This document shows, one piece after another, positions 4,366-9,358 of a stretch of DNA of 9,358 nucleotides. The first letter of the stretch is position 1, and each line of letters begins with the position of its first letter. A model generated the notes under the pieces. The model was not told where the DNA came from. It saw only the letters and a program-made list of their open reading frames with translations, and did no database searches. The translations under genes were made by a program, and so were the position numbers. The stretch is taken from the NCBI GenBank assembly GCA_947630095.1, contig CANRGI010000038.1, positions 1-9,358 of the forward strand, given 5' to 3'. This DNA is from an uncultured Bacilli bacterium. GTDB lineage: Bacteria; Bacillota_I; Bacilli_A; RF39; UBA660.

Positions 4366-6372
4366 TTATTCCCCTTTGTTCTTCCTCATCATTATAAGTG
4401 CTTCATTAATTGCGTCGTCTATTGTAGTACTTTCTGTATTTATTAATGAATATCCTATACTAGCCCCGTATTCATAAGGTAAATTTTTAAACTCTTTAAG
4501 TAATTTATTTATATATGTAATAATTTGTTTTTCTTCATAACCAACTAAATATATTAAAAACTCATTTCCATCTGTTCTAATTATCTCACTATTCTCTCTT
4601 TGAGTTTTAATTAATATACTAGCCGCACTCTTAATTTGTTTATCCCCTTCTTCATGTCCTTTAGTATCATTAATAACTGATATACTATTTAAATCAACTA
4701 CAACAACCGCTTGAGGATAAATCTTATTACTTTCCCAATAATTTAAATTATCATTTAAGTAATTTCTATTCTTTAAATTAGTCATAACATCTAAATACAT
4801 CATTTTATCTTCTTTTTTAATCTTTTTAGTTACTTTAACTTTTTTATTTAATTTATTTAAGAAGAACCCAAGAGCCACACATATTAAGATTATATATGTT
4901 ATATTATTAAATATAAATTTAACTATTATACTATCATTCGCATCTCTTAAAGTATCACGAACAGCCATATTATCAACTGTCTTAGGTCCAAGTGTTGTTA
5001 TATAGAAATTTAACATCTTATTTAAAACAGCATTATCTTTATTTAATATAAATGTATTATTAGCACTCGCATCTCCTATAAATTTTATAACATAATCTGC
5101 TAATTTATTGCTCTTATAATAGTCATAAGTAGTCTTTTCTAATATTAGAATATCGTCATTATCTAAATTTTCAAATAATTCTTTATAACTTCCATATACA
5201 GTAATATTTAAATTATTTTCTCTCATAAAATTATATAATTTAGTACTACCTAACATCTTAACAGAGTCATCTTTAATACTAGTTAAATTATCTACTGGTA
5301 TTACATTATCTTGATGTGTTACTATTACATAATTTATATTACCTAATCCCACACTATTTTCATAATTATTATTACTTATATTGTAATAATTCATAGCCAT
5401 ATCTATTTTTTTATTATTTAAAGCATCTATAAATTCTTTAGTATCACTATATTTTATATATTTATATGTAGCCCCAGTCATTTTACCAAATAAATCTAAA
5501 TATTCACTAGTTACACCACTAAATGTACCATTTACTTTACCTTCAAAAGGCATATTATCTATATACCCTATTATAAGGTCATCTCCAATAATACTATTTT
5601 TCTCCATATCACTTAAACTATATGCATTATAATAAAGTGATAAAAAGTGTTTATTTATACTAGTATATATCTCATCGTCCCAAATATTAAAGAACTTTGT
5701 AAAAACAGTACTTAATGTAGAAGAATTATCTTTTTTATTTAAAACATAATGAGAATGTAAACCTTCTATGTGATATACTATATTATATTTTTTATATACT
5801 ATATCGTTCATATATTTATACATAGGCACTATTGCATAGATTATACTATTATCCATTTGATTATTTAACTCTTCTATATCTTTAAACCCTTGAAATTCAA
5901 GTCCATAACTACTTAAATAATTAGAAACATATTCTTTATCTCCATCTAATACCCCAATTACTTGTCCTTTAGTTTGAGATAAATTACTAACTGGGTCATT
6001 TAATGTACTAACTAAAACATAATGGTCAGTATAAAACACTAAATCTTCACTACTAAGTTCATTTTTATTTAAAAAGTTATATTCAGCACTTCCATTAACT
6101 GTTATATTAAATGTTAGTCCTGTATCTTTCTCCATATCTTTTAAATAATCGTAAAATACACCTTCACCATCTCCACTAAATATAGGTAAATTTCCTTCTA
6201 CATTTACAGAAATAATCTTATCTACATTTTCATTTATCCAACTTTTCTCTTGAAAAGTAAAACTATTCTCTCTACTACTTAAATAAAATAATAAAGCAAC
6301 CACTATCATAGCAGAACATACAACCGCCATCCCTAACCAAAAATATCTAGTATTTTGTTTTTTCTTTTTCAT
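4366..6372 (-). CDS. Membrane sensor with tandem solute-binding-like domains and a degenerate GGDEF domain
   Basis: This 668-residue protein has a lysine-rich N-terminus, a membrane segment (11-31), a large extracellular region (32-483), a second membrane segment (about 484-506) and a cytosolic GGDEF-fold domain (526-665). The extracellular part looks like two periplasmic solute-binding (SBP_bac_3-like) modules. The second, from LIIGYIDNMPFEG (266-278), is the clearer. The GGDEF domain keeps the fold landmarks YLDVMTNLKNRNYL (526-539), INDTKGHEEGD (567-577) and GASIGYS (636-642). However, the active loop reads DGNEF (601-605), the I-site reads RENS (592-595), not RxxD, and DLN (560-562) replaces DxD. 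It may therefore be a c-di-GMP-independent or catalytically weak sensor. The ribosome binding site AAGGAG overlaps the stop of the upstream gene. Confidence 0.85.
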   Translation of the reverse strand: MKKKKQNTRYFWLGMAVVCSAMIVVALLFYLSSRENSFTFQEKSWINENVDKIISVNVEGNLPIFSGDGEGVFYDYLKDMEKDTGLTFNITVNGSAEYNFLNKNELSSEDLVFYTDHYVLVSTLNDPVSNLSQTKGQVIGVLDGDKEYVSNYLSSYGLEFQGFKDIEELNNQMDNSIIYAIVPMYKYMNDIVYKKYNIVYHIEGLHSHYVLNKKDNSSTLSTVFTKFFNIWDDEIYTSINKHFLSLYYNAYSLSDMEKNSIIGDDLIIGYIDNMPFEGKVNGTFSGVTSEYLDLFGKMTGATYKYIKYSDTKEFIDALNNKKIDMAMNYYNISNNNYENSVGLGNINYVIVTHQDNVIPVDNLTSIKDDSVKMLGSTKLYNFMRENNLNITVYGSYKELFENLDNDDILILEKTTYDYYKSNKLADYVIKFIGDASANNTFILNKDNAVLNKMLNFYITTLGPKTVDNMAVRDTLRDANDSIIVKFIFNNITYIILICVALGFFLNKLNKKVKVTKKIKKEDKMMYLDVMTNLKNRNYLNDNLNYWESNKIYPQAVVVVDLNSISVINDTKGHEEGDKQIKSAASILIKTQRENSEIIRTDGNEFLIYLVGYEEKQIITYINKLLKEFKNLPYEYGASIGYSLINTESTTIDDAINEALIMMRKNKGE

Positions 6373-6381
6373 TTTTACTCC

Positions 6382-6828
6382 TTACCACATTATTTGCGCA
6401 TTTCCTGCTCTTTTATATCCTTCCATAGGATATGTACTTAGCGCTTCTTCACTAGTATTGCAAGTCATAGTAAATTGTATATCATAAAAATTTTTCTCTT
6501 CGTCAGTAAATTTTTCAAGAGCCTTTATAGCCATATTTTGAGCATCTACTGTACTTACTCCACTACTTACATCCATAATTATATATATTATTTTACCTCT
6601 AACATCAACATTAACGTCAACTACTCCACTTTCATATAAACTTTTTATATCATTATCTATACTTTCACTTATAGGATAGTCTTCAATTCCATCTAATCTA
6701 CTACCATACACATCGTCGTCTTCACTATAGAAATAAGATATAAGTCCTACTGCTATAAGTACTAAACAAATGAGTATTATAATAGATAATACAAATAATA
6801 CTTTATTTTCTTTAATTATTTTTTTCAT
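6382..6828 (-). CDS. Small membrane-anchored protein of unknown function
   Basis: This 148-residue protein has a lysine-rich start (MKKIIKENK) and one membrane segment (about 11-33). A short acidic linker (SEDDDVYGSRLDG, 35-47) leads to an extracellular domain of mixed helix and strand. The stretch VVDVNVDVRGKIIYIIMDVSSG (68-89) looks like a beta hairpin, and 94-110 look helical. I do not recognise a family. It opens the operon, 9 bp ahead of the sensor gene, whose ribosome binding site overlaps this gene's stop. With the sensor also facing outward, a partner or ligand-presenting role is possible, but this is inference. The start is supported by AGAGGTG about 5 bases upstream. Confidence 0.8.
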   Translation of the reverse strand: MKKIIKENKVLFVLSIIILICLVLIAVGLISYFYSEDDDVYGSRLDGIEDYPISESIDNDIKSLYESGVVDVNVDVRGKIIYIIMDVSSGVSTVDAQNMAIKALEKFTDEEKNFYDIQFTMTCNTSEEALSTYPMEGYKRAGNAQIMW

Positions 6829-6833
6829 ATTTT

Positions 6834-6857
6834 CACCTCTCTGTGACTAATATTATA
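6834..6857 (-). promoter_or_regulatory. Promoter -10 and ribosome binding site of the sensor operon
   Basis: On the minus strand a perfect TATAAT (6857-6852) lies 23 bp before the ATG, and AGAGGTG (about 6841-6835) is the ribosome binding site. The -35 region 17 bp upstream reads TAGCAA, a weak match. The upstream terminator at about 6891-6924 separates this unit from the ligA operon, so an independent promoter is expected here. Confidence 0.6.
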
Positions 6858-6890
6858 CTATATTTTATTTTATATTGCTAGTTTACATTA

Positions 6891-6924
6891 CTATAAAATA
6901 AAAGTACCCTTATTTTGAGTACTT
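6891..6924 (-). terminator. Terminator of the ligA operon
   Basis: AAGTAC (6924-6919 on minus) pairs with GTACTT (6907-6902) around an 11-nt loop, and TTATTTTAT follows on the minus strand. The plus-strand flank is also T-rich (CTTTTTAATTTTT). The stem is short at 6 pairs, but its place just after a TAA and before a new promoter supports the call. Confidence 0.6.
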
Positions 6925-6928
6925 CTTT

Positions 6929-7294
6929 TTAATTTTTACTATAAATTAATTTAGTCTTTTTCTCATTACTTAAACTTATATTATTTATTTCATTTCCATT
7001 AATTGGTATCTCTATTGTAAAACTTGGACTATTATATTTTTTACTTACTAAAACACTTCTTATTTGAACATATAATTCTGTTCCTACTAATTGGTATTTA
7101 TAATCTTTATAAGCACTACCTGAACCACTTAAATAACCTTCTATTTTAACACTATTATTTGAAACAGTAACTTTGTCTATCATAACATCTTCATAAGCAT
7201 AACTACCCATTTTAAAAATGTAATAATATATTCCTATACCTATTATAAGTATAACTATTAATGTAATAATTGAAATTTTAATAAATTTATTCAT
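6929..7294 (-). CDS. Small membrane-anchored protein coupled to ligA, unknown function
   Basis: This 121-residue protein has a short cytosolic start (MNKFIK), one membrane segment (about 7-27) and an outward-facing domain rich in predicted beta strands. Examples are VMIDKVTVSNNSVKIEGYLSG (37-57) and the YKYQLVGTELYVQI block (65-78). It looks like a small beta-sandwich, but I recognise no family. The hydrophobic start could also be read as a signal peptide; there is no lipobox cysteine. Its ATG lies inside the end of ligA, an 8-bp overlap in a different frame, with AGGAG inside ligA as ribosome binding site, so its translation is coupled to ligA. Why a ligase should be tied to an outward-facing protein is not obvious. 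Confidence 0.8.
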   Translation of the reverse strand: MNKFIKISIITLIVILIIGIGIYYYIFKMGSYAYEDVMIDKVTVSNNSVKIEGYLSGSGSAYKDYKYQLVGTELYVQIRSVLVSKKYNSPSFTIEIPINGNEINNISLSNEKKTKLIYSKN

Positions 7295-9266
7295 TTAAAA
7301 ATTCTCCTAACTCTTCTTCACCCCATATAGTAATACCTAATCTAACTGCATCATCATATTTTTTTCCAGGGTCACTTCCTACTATTACAACATCAGTCTT
7401 ACTTGAAACACTATTAGCAGTACTACCTCCAGCACTTTCTATCTTTCTTTTTAATTCCTCTCTAGTTATAAAAGGAAAAGATCCAGTTATTACAAACTTT
7501 TTACCACTTACCATATCGTTTTCTATAACTACACTACTATTATATGTAGTACTAACACCCATTTTAACTAATTTATCTATTTCTTCTCTATTAGCACTAT
7601 TTTTAAAATAATTTATTATACTAGTTGCAAGTATATCCCCAATATCCTGTATGGCAATTAATTCTTCATATTCTGCACTCATTAAAGCATCTAAAGTTCT
7701 AAATCTATTTGCAAGTATCTTCGCTGTCTTAGTTCCAACCCCGCTTATCCCTATCGCGTTTATTAACCTTTCAAGTCCTCTTGTCTTACTTTCTTCTATA
7801 CTTTCTATTAAATTATCTACACTCTTTACTCCAAACCCCTCTAAACTAACTAATTTATCTTTAATTATATATAACTTATAAATATCACTATAATTTTTTA
7901 TAAATCCATAATTGTAAAAATCTTCTATTATCCTCTCTCCAAGTCCATCTATATTCATAGCATTTCTACTTACAAAATGACATAAACTCTCTATCTTTCT
8001 AGCAGGACAATGTAAATTAGTACAAAAACTTCCTACTATATCATTACTTTTAGATAAAATACTCCCGCACATAGGACATTTATCTATCATAACAAAATCT
8101 TTTTCATTTCCAGTTCTTCTATCTAACTTTGCTTCTACTACTTCAGGTATAACATCTCCCGCTTTTCTAATAGATACAATATCTCCTATCTTAAGCCCTT
8201 TAGAAATAACATAATCTTCATTATGAAGTGTAGCCCTACTTATTGTAGACCCAGCAACTATTACAGGTTCAAGCACTGCATTAGGTGTTATTTGTCCAGT
8301 TCTACCTACTGTAAATATAATATCTTTCAATTTAGTTAAAACTTCTTGAGCAGGAAATTTATAAGCAGTAGCCCATTTAGGATACTTTTGAGTACTACCT
8401 AATTCTATTTGCATTTTTATATCATTAGTTTTAATTACAACTCCATCTATATCATAACTTAAACTTTTTCTCTTATTTGATATATCTTTAATAAACTCTA
8501 GTATCCCTTCTACATCACTTACTTTTTTACTTAAAGGATTAGTTTTAAAACCTAAACTAGCAAGATACTCTAACGCTTCATAATGAGTAGTTATACCATA
8601 GTCAAGTGGATTAGGTAAATGATAAATAAACGTATCTAACTTCCTTTCAGCAGCAATTCTTGAATCTAATTGTCTTATACTACCAGCAGCAGCATTTCTA
8701 CAATTTGCAAGTATTGCTAACCCCTCACTTTCCCTCCTAGCATTTATCTCTTGAAGCACTTTTTTAGGCATATATATTTCCCCTCTAACTTCAATAGATA
8801 CATCTTTTTTTAAAGATAAAGGAACACTTTTAATTGTCTTAACATTATTAGTAATATCTTCTCCTACTACCCCATCTCCTCTTGTTGAAGCACTAACTAA
8901 CTTACCATTTTCATAGTTAAGTGACACTCCAAGTCCATCTATTTTTAACTCACATACATATTCAGGTTTAAAACCTTCTTTTTTAATTCTATTATCAAAC
9001 TCTCTTATTTCTTCTTCATTAAAAACATTAGATAAACTCATCATAGGTATCTTATGAGTAATTTTATCAAAACTTTCTAAAACTTCCCCACCAACTCTTA
9101 ATGTTGGAGAGTCATCTCTTACAAATTCAGGATATTTTTCTTCTAATTCCATTAATTCTCTTAAGTATTTATCATACTCTTGGTCAGTAATAGTAGGATT
9201 ATCAAGTACATAATAATTATAATTTGCTTCATTTAGTATTTCTACTAATTCATTAATTCTATCCAT
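7287..9266 (-). CDS. ligA: NAD-dependent DNA ligase LigA
   Basis: This 659-residue enzyme seals nicks in DNA during replication and repair, using NAD+ as AMP donor. It has all usual domains. The Ia domain (1-70) binds NMN. The nucleotidyltransferase domain carries the catalytic K108 in CELKIDG (105-111), with RGE (161-163), YDIDGVVIK (271-279) and KWATAYKFPAQE (297-308). The OB fold follows (about 318-390). A four-cysteine zinc finger is C397, C400, C415 and C420. Helix-hairpin-helix repeats (about 430-550) and a C-terminal BRCT domain (586-659) complete it. ANCRNAAAGS (187-196) has Cys where NPRNAAAGS is usual. The start at 9266 gives MDRINELVEIL, the normal N-terminus, preceded by GGTG; the frame is open further upstream but that part is not ligase-like. 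Confidence 0.97.
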   Translation of the reverse strand: MDRINELVEILNEANYNYYVLDNPTITDQEYDKYLRELMELEEKYPEFVRDDSPTLRVGGEVLESFDKITHKIPMMSLSNVFNEEEIREFDNRIKKEGFKPEYVCELKIDGLGVSLNYENGKLVSASTRGDGVVGEDITNNVKTIKSVPLSLKKDVSIEVRGEIYMPKKVLQEINARRESEGLAILANCRNAAAGSIRQLDSRIAAERKLDTFIYHLPNPLDYGITTHYEALEYLASLGFKTNPLSKKVSDVEGILEFIKDISNKRKSLSYDIDGVVIKTNDIKMQIELGSTQKYPKWATAYKFPAQEVLTKLKDIIFTVGRTGQITPNAVLEPVIVAGSTISRATLHNEDYVISKGLKIGDIVSIRKAGDVIPEVVEAKLDRRTGNEKDFVMIDKCPMCGSILSKSNDIVGSFCTNLHCPARKIESLCHFVSRNAMNIDGLGERIIEDFYNYGFIKNYSDIYKLYIIKDKLVSLEGFGVKSVDNLIESIEESKTRGLERLINAIGISGVGTKTAKILANRFRTLDALMSAEYEELIAIQDIGDILATSIINYFKNSANREEIDKLVKMGVSTTYNSSVVIENDMVSGKKFVITGSFPFITREELKRKIESAGGSTANSVSSKTDVVIVGSDPGKKYDDAVRLGITIWGEEELGEFLNE

Positions 9267-9284
9267 AATATCTTCACCATAATA

Positions 9285-9306
9285 ATTGTACCAAATTTCT
9301 AATGAA
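9285..9306 (-). repeat. Right copy of the 22-bp inverted repeat
   Basis: This is the partner of positions 1-22, on the opposite strand, covering the spacer and -10 of the ligA promoter. The shared frame reads SLEI-x-YN in both copies. Upstream of this copy (9307-9358) the sequence no longer can be compared, because the left copy is cut by the window edge. Confidence 0.5.
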
Positions 9307-9313
9307 AAGTCAC
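9285..9313 (-). promoter_or_regulatory. Promoter of the ligA operon
   Basis: On the minus strand, GTGACT (9313-9308, 4/6) and TACAAT (9290-9285, 5/6) are separated by 17 bp, and TGG before the -10 makes it an extended -10. The ATG is 18 bp beyond the -10 box, leaving a very short leader. The block 9285-9306 is the one nearly identical to positions 1-22 of the opposite strand. Confidence 0.6.
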
Positions 9314-9358
9314 ACATAATTATATAAAAATATTGCAAAAATAAAAGTGTTGGATTAT

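Noticed and set aside
7651..7881. 76-codon plus-strand frame inside ligA
   Set aside because: Antisense shadow of the helix-hairpin-helix region of LigA.
9267..9338. Longer LigA starting at TTG 9338
   Set aside because: The added 24 residues are not ligase-like and span the likely promoter; MDRINELVEIL with a GGTG ribosome binding site is the normal LigA N-terminus.

Overview
The window is very AT-rich (I estimate under 30% GC, not computed) and carries compact bacterial genes with strong AGGAGG-type ribosome binding sites and sigma-A-like promoters. TGA is used as a stop: two genes end in TGA, Trp codons are TGG, and the only tRNA present is tRNA-Trp with anticodon CCA. Together with the gene families seen (CwlJ/SleB hydrolase, BrkB/YihY, DUF4143 ATPase, DUF6624, NAD-dependent ligase), this suggests a low-GC Bacillota. 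An uncultured gut Bacilli or Mycoplasmatota-like lineage using the standard bacterial code is plausible, but this is inference.

Left part (1-2340): an unidentified C-terminal coding scrap with a long hairpin (1-62); a plus-strand DUF6624 gene with a good extended -10 promoter; a convergent minus-strand AAA_14/DUF4143 ATPase sharing a bidirectional terminator with it; and tRNA-Trp (minus) with its own promoter and a terminator with a GAAA loop. A palindromic AGTAAA element lies between the tRNA terminator and the near-consensus ATPase promoter.

Middle (2343-3500): a family 6 UDG-type hypoxanthine-DNA glycosylase (minus) and a small CwlJ/SleB-type cell-wall hydrolase (plus) diverge from overlapping promoters. 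Behind the hydrolase lies the most intriguing non-coding element: on the minus strand a promoter, a closed three-way-junction fold of about 90 nt and a U-tract line up exactly as expected of a free-standing small RNA.

Right part (3486-9358), all minus strand: two operons. The first transcribed is ligA (NAD-dependent DNA ligase) translationally coupled to a 121-residue membrane-anchored protein, ending in a terminator. The second has its own promoter and encodes a 148-residue membrane-anchored protein, a two-TM sensor with a tandem solute-binding-like extracellular region and a GGDEF domain with degenerate signature motifs, and a YihY/BrkB membrane protein. The three are packed with 1-9 bp gaps, which suggests a shared envelope or signalling role.

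A 21-of-22 match links the extreme left edge (plus) to the ligA promoter (minus), which may mark a dispersed repeat. I found no CRISPR array, rRNA, complete insertion sequence, or clear defence or biosynthetic cluster.
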